Shown here: in pieces, positions 39,501-45,609 of the stretch
Position numbering within the stretch: position 1 is the stretch's first letter
How the letters are laid out: each line of letters begins with the position of its first letter
From: a virus
Direction: 5' to 3' (one strand)
Virus record (IMG/VR): IMGVR_UViG_3300020419_000009
Span: 1 to 64,000 of that record
DNA: 64,000 nt
Notes under the pieces: model-generated
What the model was told of the DNA's origin: nothing
Database searches by the model: none
Seen by the model: only the letters and a program-made list of their open reading frames with translations
Translations under genes and position numbers: made by a program

Positions 39501-39542
39501 GCACGTTTCTTTAAGGCGGAAAAGGTGGAGCTACCAAAATAA
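24579..39542 (+). CDS. Giant baseplate/tail structural protein at the gp7 position (4987 residues)
   Basis: One uninterrupted 14,964-base gene. The N-terminus holds LPRYFRTTANNKFLSSTLDQ, VGRRDAKAW-type segments and AWDPHINWDKFVNFREYYWL, the conserved start of giant structural proteins in marine T4-like phages. Around residues 2190-2260 and 2945-3070 are FG-GAP-like beta-propeller repeats (DFGSSVSVTSDN, AISPDGKYLAIGSPK, AISNDGKKIAVGAPL). Near 3570 and 3936 are two D-A-G-x-G-Y-x2-P-P modules. From about 4230 to 4900 there are repeated beta modules opening with F-x-G-D-G-S-x-x-x-F. The position between gp6 and the fibres suggests the outer wedge (gp7) and fibre-attachment role. Function beyond structure is inference. 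Confidence 0.75.
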   Translation: MAQDEKGIPIAGDNNQRKTADMLPRYFRTTANNKFLSSTLDQLMQPGVVEKVDGFIGRRDAKAWKSSDNYLSDVSNDRENYQLEPVATITDNLGNNTFYRDYRDYINSIKIRNGDTSDHSTLNAQEYYAWDPHINWDKFVNFREYYWLPTGPNTIPVYGSSREIQSTFSVRKQNNVDNDSYIFSKDNAVSNPTLTLYKGQTYTFDIDCVDMPFSIRTSNSIADDTNLYTKGVSQNNTETGTVTWTIDLESPDTLFYVNSNDNEASGLIIIKNIVDNTYLNVGEDILDRKTYKMQNGYELANGMRLEFVGDITPTKYATGTWYVEGVGEGIKLVSAEDVGISASYLADLTTQFDNTSFDALPFDDAISYANKKDYIVINKQSKDRNQWSRYNLWTHKSVLETTAAINGTSISVDQNFRATRPIIEFEAGLKLYNFGTEAKVNVDLVDTVTTDVFSDIEGQAGYFVDGTELVSGMRVLFTADPDTLVAGKIYEVTFIKQVNKTQIALKETTDTAPQTNETVLVKAGTRYKGKMFYYTGTTWKLGQDKIGTNQQPLFDLYNDSGTALSTLSGSTFTGNKIFSYKVGTGTADTELGFALSYRTIENSGDITFDFNLLMDTYQYDFGTTVLNVRTDTGLLRKYQTRTAYSDVSGWTKAKNKSSQPVVLQYTSGPRTNNFIIDSYEKSGDLNDLTYKVYVDNIKKVENIDFTIDRINSYAYVRFYTDLSINQKVVIETKSATPKNSRGYYKFPTNLEKNPMNENITDFTFGEVLDHVDSIVDEVPGFLGTFPGNSNLGDLGLVSKYGLKFVQHSGPINLALYNLTNKEFDMVEAIKYSNREYIKFKREFLRVANDLGFEAEDKQHVDKILLSLTETKTNKDPFYFSDMIPFGGDTTLTYEIEDISQTIFPLTRTIDFTTLNENAILVYLDQTQLIKDKDYTVSTDGFITITATITAGQKLYVYEYESTDGCWVPPTPTKLGLYPKYQPEVYLDDTYITAIPDETGPYKIYGIDETTNLNYKNKLGWFYPLFTDEVSAQAQDRRLGGTGVAHTHTFKGYNRVFYMPSSAMSHATYDTNSYPEWPSAKPMIQGHDGSLWRCFGDYRDKLLLDLEKRIFNNLKQEYDESVLDVADFVPSKNRNTNTTRQSISKLVTPEFNEWLATVGNPDATQNISFLRGNSFSYNYSYAGDPNGKPVAGFWRAIYKDFYNTDRPHSHPWEILGYKIKPSWFDTVYGVAPYTSNNLLLWEDMSKGIVRQPNTKVTYRNKFKNADIYKYIPVNGQGNLISPLESGYAFGSPDSDYQRDLVFGDEGPTETAWRRSSSYPFALIKAWALTRPAEFFGIAFDRSRIKRNSADQLVYTDTSKRIELDQLKFPNSASDTARINTAGIVNYMQGYLSANETVKFIEYQNNLKTMQNNLGCKIGGFSQKSKFRLILDSRTPTNEGNIFVPEENYKLVLTKSVPLDVYTYSGILIEKLTRGFKVSGYDLSNPFFNVYPVLRKGTDPVVNVGGVSEDFLTWAVNKTYDAGQIVKNGNQFYRVLITHDSGTSFISNNYDKIDRLPVTGGATALFAKNFETNIQSINYGTVFTEIQDVIDVILGYSKYLETVGFEFNNFNETIEEVENWQLSAKEFMFWSTQGWDAGTVLTLSPSARQIQFEKKYTVVDDIYDNFYDYSLLQADGKRLLADFATTERDNSNKFGIQVRNTEEGIYQLKIPVIQNEHAIILDNQTVFSDKIYNRAQGYRQERIKVKGYRSADWNGSLNIPGFIFDDAVINEWTEWQDYKIGDIVKHKQYYYVAKTSITGNSKFIDANFVLLNEKPEQKLLPNLDYKAKQFADFYDLDSDNFDLEQQKLAQHLTSYQKRKYLENIIPDEVSQYKFFQGMIQDKGTKNVLNKLFDKLGSANKESLEFYEEWAVRAGRYGATQGDDVFEILLDESKYRLDPQEVELVDVINPQDTSLIYKLDPNNIFVKSQNYDHKPFPTKYFGENDFYVPNAGYVNPADVYTSVTNYNLLINQTLSSISEGSYFWTAKEKNQLTWGVYKYITTDLKIDSLTASNADVFTVTLNKSPNLEIGDVIGINDIDTATDGLYTISDINLNVLSCNSVSDVAETDATVYTAGTGFITKFKKVRVANLTKADENIKQEGKGLSFNVLGSSTDSDTIWVDDDDTGKWVVLKSKQVYELKPDIKNIGAGILDSTDKDFGSSVSVTSDNNLIAITAPKNLNGSVYIYGRPSDNAEFNQIQEIFEETVLYDSNGAFGTSTAISPDGKYLAIGSPKASNVKTAYKGDYTNTTTYSVNEIVLYSEQLWKAKRLVQADALQFFSNHASNQQSKGDDYNTISSSYPTISYMLRGNPSIASAPTDHILIRAEKEQFEGTKSGDTLTLKWNRYTTNTPSGIAPFNGDTVLTESYINGDHEIIDKVEAIVKVISALATPEVGDEINTGNCKAIVQHRYIDNDNNLQIYLKNINGQLDAVGTITTAGITVGSYTREENITDNYHAGWWYINVGYTFTGSNIIESNANLVVQDITLQGEVQNTPTFSNILDTKQNENTASEPTKVSYFGVLSHVQGGTSINLIDSRWVIRTPLSHGNSFQTGDKFRIYLNDLYSNGTRQDPSDINLPYTYINDTEHTVADKWNGWTEARLTNFDLSGNPFIPTVGQTITDTATGSTATVAYIERSFATARFYLKNKSGTWSKGSDYNESSNVTFIENDSTVRTVGPINNTHHENSISGPLLVIDKTDNIQIPNTRVLENLEYWLYSSTQKSGITESSNPPGPTNLDWTRVYNIPLIEAGTQSANTIEGAFGIYERKGATYTLVNFFTVPNSDNNRQLGNQLKFRQSDSTTYKLYVHAKGNETEVNQGRIYIIDKNATDDWSLGNDNKYRGFYKNTATYYTGDLVRVGDTIYESSTNLVPGVFVSNQWTVKTDGVDLLGYVPNDTNFALTDSVLEQTNLEEFGEDFDISTDGSVMIANARYLNVSDSSIPNRKIVVYRKNGSHYQYSQLLEAFSSTEDYATTIAISNDGKKIAVGAPLNSEEVINGGCVYLYVQSGTQYVYKQTLRPVDKTPNTRFGAKLDFDGNTLAINSKGGDLSTNTSFDLSSTTYDGRTTEFKIIDNDSGVVSIYETVNDTLIYGQDFTYNSDTQEFGSIMVVKDNHIYLGLPKQGIITNNTNDTGIVAEYRKPAGTSTWSQIRQPVLPADTSKFKGIFLFNKLDNSLVTYLDYIDPLQGKIAGPAEQEISFKTSYDPAKFSISTATGITAQPLDYTAEKWVGKLWWDIGSAKFINHHQGNITESTQNFNKLFTGTTVDVYEWVQSTLLPSEWDTRAGTEAGLTLGISGTTKYGDTAYSVRRIYDEASQTFSNNYYYWVKDKRTLPTNENRQISGFDVARYISNPSDAGYRFVAILGSNRFSIYNCEDLIQDKDIGISFNWWTIDNQTQNTHNQYQLLTDGLETSVPNTEIEQKWFDSLIGFDTQDRPVPDINLPMRKKYGNLNEPRQSWFVNKTEARKEFVERTNKVLKQNLIVDDKDISGLSAIDPQPTVATGRYDTTSDNYAQLSFVSVARVKQANITLEVENGNVVNALIIDAGAGYINPPSYVISDTQGSGCSLTFTLDANGSISAVTIDKSGQNYTSNISLTIRKFSVLVKNDETVGGKWAIFAWSGSEWLRTKTQSFDVSAYWQYIDWYKLNYNQFTPIDFTVESSYQLSGLDDNIGNVVKIRNVGTGGWLLLQKTGDTMSSDYTVNYDTIGRENGTIEFKNSLYDVSNENIAYDGASFDKIFYDTEPVEEFRRILSIVKNKIFTDDLGIHWNNLFFASLRYVFSEQPNVDWAFKTSYIKAKHNVGSLTQKVNFQNDNLSSYESYVQEIKPYKTKIREYLSSYEKIDPSASSITDFDLPPVYNVDAGKIIPQSVQIVDNKVVSGTSDITNYPSKHWVDNIGFELTSLTIADAGSGYNGPPKIKITGGGGSGAEAKAYIGTDGKVTAVEMLKTGSGYLSQPTIEVQGSQADGSITARVSPVLGKGKARAVHVVCKFDRTTGVYLFNTLSETQTFTATNDQQIFNVKWPMQLKSTKITVTVDGLESLRSEYTFTNIKDTSKGYTRNYGRIFFTAPQSAGSTIIITYDKAPDLLQAQDRINLYYNPATGMFGKELGQVMDGIDYGGVEVSSYSFGTGTGWDSDNWFTGTYDTFDTTYDDEIFQLDGSTEVFALTNPLANGVVYNIYRNGVRIDDPNFGTASQTNTNAVMQSITGDGTTTTVTITKSVQSFQANDVVVIRKTTSDGSFLPDPRSYDTLLSGGDLQFTTAKGINPEDIVIDGDGFVTPTTSKGPEEQVPGQILDSVDIKVFHRPKEGGSLLSSNSYNADGSRVEFAFGIQPQNKEGLIVRVNDIIQAQNLYTVDYRLKTIRFNSAPTSNVTVNIISVSGNGENVVEADEFIGDGSTTQFLTKARWTSKLDYYATVNGVAVESVLIPSTDSTDEDAKAIMSFGSAPPDNSIINFAVYSAVDNFSKIETQEFTGDGSSKIFTLNKTPYSAKPNSHNVIVKQGNKILNPGYNQQFTVSTGVSEYFLEIWQRPIGSFDNSDVLVLLNGKELTIATEYNIRPANSSVILEPGIGSSGDTLEVYIRTDGEYAFGSIQVINNQNTWVDSGADLQFTTAPAIDEKITVYTFNKHDSLDFERINYDVVSRSTLSVGSTDHIEYNHLRAGLVKLRKLAVDAQFVWLTVNGVLKTPSVDYKLTDDKLFVKYNGSFADNDVIELIHFSSDGPQQPKFGFSQFKDILNRNIYKRLGDISSIKLIKPLLITDKEIHLDNTINLSAPDKTSSIPGIIFINGERITYLVKTGNVLKQLQRGTLGTGVPTIHNTGSDVYNANLQQTAPYADSTITENFTGDGSTSTFILGFTPNSANEFEVFVAGKRLRKNAISVFDATKDQDSPEADVISPAEFSVTGSSNVLTLTNIPTNNAKIQVIRKQGKRWTDPGISLNDAESLVARFFKAEKVELPK

Positions 39543-39545
39543 ATA
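39538..39545 (+). promoter_or_regulatory. Possible late promoter, AATAAATA
   Basis: Seven of eight bases match the late box, overlapping the stop of the giant gene, 18 bases before ATG 39564. Confidence 0.35.
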
Positions 39546-39563
39546 CAGTTGTAGGAAAATAAT

Positions 39564-40175
39564 ATGATTGACAATTTTAAAGAAAATAACGGAGTATTAC
39601 TTCAAGGACATATTAAGATTCATAACCCTGAATCTGGTGAAATTCTAGTAGACAAACGAAACGCTATTCATTATGAAAATATGAGTATTTCTTTAGCTGA
39701 GAGTTTAGCAAATGCTGGTTCTGGCTTTATATATCAAATGGCGTTTGGAAACGGTGGTACTAGTATTGACCCGACAGGCATCATTACATATCTTACACCA
39801 AACTCAACAGGTACAAATGCAAGTTTATACAACCAAACATTTATTAAGGTTGTAGACGATAGGAGTGTTAACAATACCGATCCTGCTAGAAACAAGATAG
39901 AATCTAGACATGTAAGCGGTACAAACTACACAGATATATTAGTTACTTGTTTATTAGATTATGGTGAACCAACAGGACAAGATGCTATTGATAATGCAAC
40001 AAACGCCAATAGTTTGTATGTGTTTGATGAGTTAGGATTAGTAAGTTATGATGCATCTGGAACAGGAAGATTACTAACACACGTTATATTCCATCCAGTA
40101 CAAAAAAGTTTGAACAGACTTGTACAAATTGATTATACAGTGAGAGTTCAAAGTTTATCAGGGTTGAATGAATAA
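39564..40175 (+). CDS. Conserved tail structural protein of marine T4-like phages
   Basis: 203 residues with GHIKIHNPESGEILVDKRNA, then AIHYENMSISLAESLA and GFIYQMAFGNGGTSIDPTGI, and late HVIFHPVQKSLNRLVQIDYT. The well-formed blocks suggest a compact beta protein that binds other tail parts; it lies between the giant wedge protein and the fibres, where gp8 or a fibre connector would be expected. No enzymatic motif is visible. I recognise it as a recurrent protein of this phage group but cannot give a T4 counterpart. Its stop overlaps the next ATG by one base. Confidence 0.6.
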   Translation: MIDNFKENNGVLLQGHIKIHNPESGEILVDKRNAIHYENMSISLAESLANAGSGFIYQMAFGNGGTSIDPTGIITYLTPNSTGTNASLYNQTFIKVVDDRSVNNTDPARNKIESRHVSGTNYTDILVTCLLDYGEPTGQDAIDNATNANSLYVFDELGLVSYDASGTGRLLTHVIFHPVQKSLNRLVQIDYTVRVQSLSGLNE

Positions 40176-42256
40176 TGGCTTATACAATAAATTACGCGGA
40201 TACTAACAAAGGTACAATATCTATAGAAGACAGTACGATCAACCAAACTACCAGTTTAGATATACCGGGCAGAAACACTACAAGTTATGGTTCAGTTATT
40301 GCGAATAGTTTTTTAAATGTATTAGAAAATTTTGCTAATACATCAGCGCCAAGAAACCCAATCCAAGGACAATTATGGTATGATAGTTCAACTGGAGTAA
40401 ACACATTAAAACTATATGATGGAACAGGTTGGATAAATGCAAGTGGATTGAAAAAAGGAAATACTGCTCCTACAGTATCTTCGGCACTTACTGGAGACTT
40501 ATGGAGTGATACAGATAACAATCAATTATATATTTTTACAGGATCAGGATGGACATTAGTAGGACCTGAATATAGTGATGGTTTGTTGACAGGATCAAAG
40601 CCGGTAGTCGTAACAGGTAAAGATGAAGTAAACTATACAATTTTACAGACAGAGGTTGCAGGAAGTCCTATAGCAATATATAGCACTAAATCATTTGCAC
40701 CTAAAACAACCATTAACGGATTTGAAACTATACAACCAGGATTAAATCTTTCTACAATTGATATCGGCGGAGCCGGTATAGGAAAATTTTATGGCACAAG
40801 TGAAAAAGCAGAAAACTTAGTAGTAAGTAATGTTAGTGTGCCTGCATCTAAGTTTTTAAGAAGTGATGTAACTAGTACCTCAGACAACCAAATTATTGTT
40901 AGTAATAATAAAGGAATACAAGTAGGACAAGATGCTATTGTTACTTTTGATGTGCAAGGTACATCAGGAGTTGTAACAAATTTAACTTCAGGTGCACCTA
41001 TTGATTTTAAAGTAAACAATTTAGGCACACAGAAAAACGTTATTAGGATTGACTCTACAGAAAAAGTTGGAATAAACACTCTAAGTCCAGCAGAAGCATT
41101 AGATGTAGCAGGATCAATCCAAGCAAGTACAAATTTAATAGTTCAAGGTACAACTGATAGTTCTAGTATAGGAACAGGAGCAGTAAAAATTTCAGGTGGA
41201 GTTGGCATAGCCAAGAAGTTATACGTAGGAACTGACTTAAATGTTGCCGGAACTAGCACAACAGGAACAATATTGCCTAGTGCAACTCAAACACATACGC
41301 TAGGATCATCTACAAACAGATGGTCACAAGTACATGCAGTTGAATTTAGAGGAAATCTTATAGGAAACATTACTGGTACTGTTACAGGTGGTGCCGCAAA
41401 TGCTAATAAGTTAACTAGTGCAAGTACTTTTGAATTATCAGGTGATGTAAGTTCTAATCAAATTACATTTGACGGCCAGATAGGCGGAACTACAAAGACA
41501 TTTACGACAGCGATTAGTAATACGTTTATTGCAAACAAGGCATTAGTAACTACACCAAATACAGATGATGAAATTATAATTAACAGGATTTCAGGTGATG
41601 AAACAGGGGTGTTTAAGATTAGTCAACAAGCATTGACAAGCTCTGTTCCAGTGATACCTATTGGAAGTATTATGCCATACGGTGGTAGTAGTGTGCCGGG
41701 AGGTTGGTTAGAGTGTGATGGACGAGAAGTAAAAATTTCAGATTATTTAACATTATATAATACCATACTATACCAATTCAAGGATCAGAGTCAGGTGACA
41801 TCAGGACAATTTGGTTTACCAGATCTTAGAGGTAGATTTCCACTTGGTGCTGATAACATGGGCGGTACAAGTATAAACAGAGTTACAGACGTAAATGCTG
41901 ATACAGTTGGACTTGGTTCAGGTGTAGAAAGTCGTGCAATTGATGTTAGAAACTTACCTGAACACGAACATGATTTAAGATCACCTAAAGGTGCTCAGTT
42001 TTATGTAATTTTAGATGATAGCGGTACGCCACAGGATGCTGATACTATTCCTTATGATGCACCGACAGGAACTGGAGCAGGACAAGCCAGAACTTCTTCC
42101 GGTGGTGTATTAAATAGAAGAAACATTCAATATAATCAACAAACAGGTTTAGAAACTTATGAAACATTTGATATTACAGAGTTAGGTACTCCGTACAATG
42201 TTATGAATCCGTTCTTAACAGTCAAATATATAATTTATTCAGGAGTTGGGGGCTAA
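40175..42256 (+). CDS. Tail fibre 1 with C-terminal phage collar domain
   Basis: 693 residues. The N-terminal 130 are shared with the next two genes (INQTTSLDIPGRNTTSYG, then LENFANTSAPRNPIQGQLWY and YDGTGWINAS). The middle has beta-rich repeats with GVGIAKKLYVG, typical of shaft segments. Residues of about 490-560 are a tail-collar domain (PIGSIMPYGGSSVPGGWLEC, then DGREV and LPDLRGRFPLGADNMGG), as in T4 gp12 short fibres and other receptor-binding tips. The role is host adsorption, with the N-terminus docking onto the baseplate. It overlaps the following gene by one base. It would be a natural substrate for the modification genes further on, which is inference. Confidence 0.8.
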   Translation: MAYTINYADTNKGTISIEDSTINQTTSLDIPGRNTTSYGSVIANSFLNVLENFANTSAPRNPIQGQLWYDSSTGVNTLKLYDGTGWINASGLKKGNTAPTVSSALTGDLWSDTDNNQLYIFTGSGWTLVGPEYSDGLLTGSKPVVVTGKDEVNYTILQTEVAGSPIAIYSTKSFAPKTTINGFETIQPGLNLSTIDIGGAGIGKFYGTSEKAENLVVSNVSVPASKFLRSDVTSTSDNQIIVSNNKGIQVGQDAIVTFDVQGTSGVVTNLTSGAPIDFKVNNLGTQKNVIRIDSTEKVGINTLSPAEALDVAGSIQASTNLIVQGTTDSSSIGTGAVKISGGVGIAKKLYVGTDLNVAGTSTTGTILPSATQTHTLGSSTNRWSQVHAVEFRGNLIGNITGTVTGGAANANKLTSASTFELSGDVSSNQITFDGQIGGTTKTFTTAISNTFIANKALVTTPNTDDEIIINRISGDETGVFKISQQALTSSVPVIPIGSIMPYGGSSVPGGWLECDGREVKISDYLTLYNTILYQFKDQSQVTSGQFGLPDLRGRFPLGADNMGGTSINRVTDVNADTVGLGSGVESRAIDVRNLPEHEHDLRSPKGAQFYVILDDSGTPQDADTIPYDAPTGTGAGQARTSSGGVLNRRNIQYNQQTGLETYETFDITELGTPYNVMNPFLTVKYIIYSGVGG

Positions 42257-44085
42257 TGGCATATCAAATTAACAAAACAAGTGGCGCATTATTAGTCAAC
42301 TTAGCAGACGGTCAAATAGATATTAATTCAACTGACATTACTTTAATAGGAAAAAACTATTCTGGTTTTGGTGAAGCAATTAACGAAAACTTTGTTAAGA
42401 TGTTAGAGAACTTTGCAAATAGCTCAGCACCATCTCAACCTTTAGCAGGACAAATATGGTGGGATACATCTAACCAAAGGTTACAAGTATACACAGGTAC
42501 ATCTTGGACTACTGGTGGCGGACCTATTGTAAGTGCATCACAACCAGACATGGTAGCAGGAGATTTGTGGATTAATAATAATCAAAATCAAATGTATTTC
42601 TTTGATGGTACAGATCTTACACTTGCAGGACCTATTTACAATGCATTTCAAGGAAAATCAGGACCTGAAACTGTAACAGTTCTTGATAATACAGGCACAA
42701 GTCGTAATATTGTAAAATATTGGATAGGCGGGTCGCTTGTTGGATTATGGAGTAAGATTGCATTTACACCACAAAATATAGATACGATTCCTAACTTTAC
42801 AGGAAATGTTGTAAAAGGATTCAACGTTGTAGATGCAGATTTTGTTTTTGCCGGAACAGCAACAAGAACAGAATCATTAGTTGATTCTTCAGGTGTTGTT
42901 AGAACAGCAGGACAGTTTTTAGCAAGTGATTCAGATGACTCTACAAGTGGTGCATTATCAGTAAGAAACAATAACGGACTAACTATAGGATTAACAGACA
43001 ATAATCAAATAAAAGTTACAAACTTAGGTGTTGTTTCTGAAAACAATGTATCTGGTGAAAACTATATTATTAGAATGACAACTAGTTTAGGTAAAAAAGA
43101 TGCTGTAACTATAGATTCAACAAATAGTAGAATAGGAATTTACAATTCATCACCTAGTGCAACGTTAGACGTTACAGGTGACATGAAAGTAAGTGGTAAT
43201 TTTACTGTAGCAGGTACACAAACTACTTTAGATGTAGAAACTTTAAGAGTAAGAGATAAGCAAATACAGTTAGCTAGAGGCGATGATAGTACATTATTAG
43301 ACAATGCTGGCGTAGATGAATCAGGAATAACGGTAGAATCATCAGGTGGAAACAAAGAATGGTTATGGAAAAATGCAACCAATTCTTGGACATCAAATGT
43401 AAACATCAATATGACAGGCGGAGCAAAACTCCAATCCGATGGTGTTGACCTAATTGATGGTACAACTGCTCCTGGTATAACTGCAATTGGTAACTTGACA
43501 AGTGCTAATATAGGAAATATGAGCTTTGCTGGTATAACAATGACTACTGGAACACCAAGTGCAGGTAATGGATTGCTAATGAATCTTGCAGGTGATTTAA
43601 GCATGGTACAAGCAAGGAAAATTAGGAATGTAAGTGATCCTGTATCAGATCAGGATGTGGCAACTAAAGCATACGTGGATAGTAGTATAGATTTAGAGGT
43701 TATTCCACTGACATTAGATATTACAGGTTTAGGCACGGGTAGTAATTTAAACACAAATATTGCAACAATAATCAACGATATTTCACCGTCAACTACTAAA
43801 AGAGACGGTACAGAAGCTAGAGTGCATTGTACTTCTACTGTAGGAGCAACTGCTACACTATCTGCTTCAAATTTGAATAATAGTTTCAATAAAAGTTTAA
43901 CAACAGTGCAAAAATTAGACGGTAATGGTGCCGATGATGGGTCTGCATCGGTGATTGGAGACGCAACATTTAATGATGTTACTGGTTCTATTACTTCATC
44001 TGTAACAAGGACCTTGAAATTATTTAGAGTTAACAACGGATCATGGGGTTATGTGCAAGACCTAACTCCGGGCAACTTAGTATAA
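42256..44085 (+). CDS. Tail fibre 2, paralogue with a different tip
   Basis: 609 residues. The N-terminus repeats the fibre 1 module (DGQIDINSTDITLIGKNYSG, LENFANSSAPSQPLAGQIWW, SQPDMVAGDLWI). The middle has shaft-like repeats (ATLDVTGDMKVSGNFTVAG) and the sequence DVATKAYVDSSIDLE, a segment often found near fibre tips. The C-terminal 120 residues contain no collar domain and end SVTRTLKLFRVNNGSWGYVQ. Fibre 1 and fibre 2 thus share a docking domain but differ in the tip, presumably for different receptors. It starts at the stop of fibre 1 and is followed by a late promoter. Confidence 0.75.
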   Translation: MAYQINKTSGALLVNLADGQIDINSTDITLIGKNYSGFGEAINENFVKMLENFANSSAPSQPLAGQIWWDTSNQRLQVYTGTSWTTGGGPIVSASQPDMVAGDLWINNNQNQMYFFDGTDLTLAGPIYNAFQGKSGPETVTVLDNTGTSRNIVKYWIGGSLVGLWSKIAFTPQNIDTIPNFTGNVVKGFNVVDADFVFAGTATRTESLVDSSGVVRTAGQFLASDSDDSTSGALSVRNNNGLTIGLTDNNQIKVTNLGVVSENNVSGENYIIRMTTSLGKKDAVTIDSTNSRIGIYNSSPSATLDVTGDMKVSGNFTVAGTQTTLDVETLRVRDKQIQLARGDDSTLLDNAGVDESGITVESSGGNKEWLWKNATNSWTSNVNINMTGGAKLQSDGVDLIDGTTAPGITAIGNLTSANIGNMSFAGITMTTGTPSAGNGLLMNLAGDLSMVQARKIRNVSDPVSDQDVATKAYVDSSIDLEVIPLTLDITGLGTGSNLNTNIATIINDISPSTTKRDGTEARVHCTSTVGATATLSASNLNNSFNKSLTTVQKLDGNGADDGSASVIGDATFNDVTGSITSSVTRTLKLFRVNNGSWGYVQDLTPGNLV

Positions 44086-44088
44086 ATA
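44081..44088 (+). promoter_or_regulatory. T4-type late promoter, TATAAATA
   Basis: An exact late octamer overlapping the stop of fibre 2, 28 bases before the ATG of fibre 3 at 44117. Confidence 0.7.
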
Positions 44089-44116
44089 CATATAACATAC
44101 GATTAGGGGTTAATAC

Positions 44117-45595
44117 ATGGCGTACATAATAAATTTAACAAATGGCACACAGTTAGCTTCCGTAGAAGATGGAACTATTGACCAAACTACCACACTAAAA
44201 TTAGTTGGTAAAAACTATGCTGGTTATGGTGAAATCCAAAACGAGAACTTTGTTCATTTGCTGGAGAATTTTTCAAGTGCAAACCAACCTGCTTCTCCTT
44301 TATCAGGGCAGATTTGGTTTGATAGTTCAGTAAAAAAACTTAAATTTTACGATGGAACTAAATTTAGAACAACAGGTGGAGCAGAAGTATCCACAACACA
44401 ACCGGTTGGTTTAACAACTGGAGATTTTTGGTGGGATTCAACAAACAACCAACTTTACGCACAAAATGCCGCAGGCGCTTTTACCCTAATTGGTCCACAA
44501 AGCATTGGTGCAACTGTAACAGCAATGGTTACAGCTCAAGTAAAAGATAGCAATCAAGTAAACAGAACTGTAATAAGAGGTACTATTGAAGATAATACGG
44601 TCTTTATAGTAAGTAATTCAGAATTTACCATTGACAGCACAGATGCAAGTAATGTTATCACAGGATTTGATGTTGTACGACAAGGTATAACATTAAGAAA
44701 TACCACATCTAGTACAAATGGTGCAACGAGTAGTGCCCATAGATTTTACGGAACGGCTACAAACGCAGACAAGTTAAATGGCCAACCAGCATCTAGTTAT
44801 GCACTTTCAGGAAATGCAAACTTTTCTAGTGTAGTAAGATTTGGAGATCCGGGATATACAGTAGGAGCGGCAAACGATTTAGCTTTTTTCATTGATAGTG
44901 CAGGTTCAGGTAACGAAGCTGTCATAGAAAATACTACAGGACAAAAAATAAGGTTCAAAGTAAAATCAGGTGCAGGTGTATCAACAGAACCAATGCATAT
45001 TTCGGCAACAGGTTTAATACCTACGACAACAGCAACTTATGATATAGGTGATACAAACTTTAAATTTAGAAATATTTACGCCAATTCCTTTATAGGATTG
45101 GCAACTAATGCAACAAATTTACAAGTTGGCTCTAATTTTAGAACAGGTGATGTAAATGCAACAAATAACACTGTTGCTGTAAGAGATTCAAGCGGAAATT
45201 TAGCCGCGAATACATTTAATGGAATATCAACATCGGCAAAATATGCTGACTTGGCAGAAAAATACTCCACTGATCAACATTATCCAGTAGGAACATTAAT
45301 GACTATAGGCGGAGATGCAGAATCTACAGCATGTGAAGGCGACGATACTTGCATTGGTGTTATTAGTACAAAACCTGCTTATTTAATGAATTCAGATGCA
45401 GACGGTCAAGCAATAGCACTAGTCGGAAGAGTGCCTGTAAGGATTACTGGTCCGGTAAATAAAGGGGATAAGGTTTATATTGCTCAAAACGGAACAGCAA
45501 GTGCAGTTACAGTATTAGGCGATATGATAGGTATTGCATTGGAAACAAACGATAGACACGAAGAAACTTTGGTTGAATGTATTTTGAAGTTATAA
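44117..45595 (+). CDS. Tail fibre 3, paralogue with another C-terminal domain
   Basis: 492 residues. The N-terminus again carries the shared module (DGTIDQTTTLKLVGKNYAGY, LENFSSANQPASPLSGQIWF, TTGDFWWDSTNNQLYAQN). The C-terminal 120 residues, from about 373 (AKYADLAEKYSTDQHYPVG) to the end, form a compact domain with LVGRVPVRITGPVNKGDKVY, seen at the end of other phage fibre or capsid-decoration proteins and resembling intramolecular chaperone or peptidase-G2-type ends. No cleavage site is assigned. It has its own TATAAATA box, so it can be made separately from the first two fibres. Confidence 0.75.
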   Translation: MAYIINLTNGTQLASVEDGTIDQTTTLKLVGKNYAGYGEIQNENFVHLLENFSSANQPASPLSGQIWFDSSVKKLKFYDGTKFRTTGGAEVSTTQPVGLTTGDFWWDSTNNQLYAQNAAGAFTLIGPQSIGATVTAMVTAQVKDSNQVNRTVIRGTIEDNTVFIVSNSEFTIDSTDASNVITGFDVVRQGITLRNTTSSTNGATSSAHRFYGTATNADKLNGQPASSYALSGNANFSSVVRFGDPGYTVGAANDLAFFIDSAGSGNEAVIENTTGQKIRFKVKSGAGVSTEPMHISATGLIPTTTATYDIGDTNFKFRNIYANSFIGLATNATNLQVGSNFRTGDVNATNNTVAVRDSSGNLAANTFNGISTSAKYADLAEKYSTDQHYPVGTLMTIGGDAESTACEGDDTCIGVISTKPAYLMNSDADGQAIALVGRVPVRITGPVNKGDKVYIAQNGTASAVTVLGDMIGIALETNDRHEETLVECILKL

Positions 45596-45609
45596 GATAA
45601 GGAAGTACT

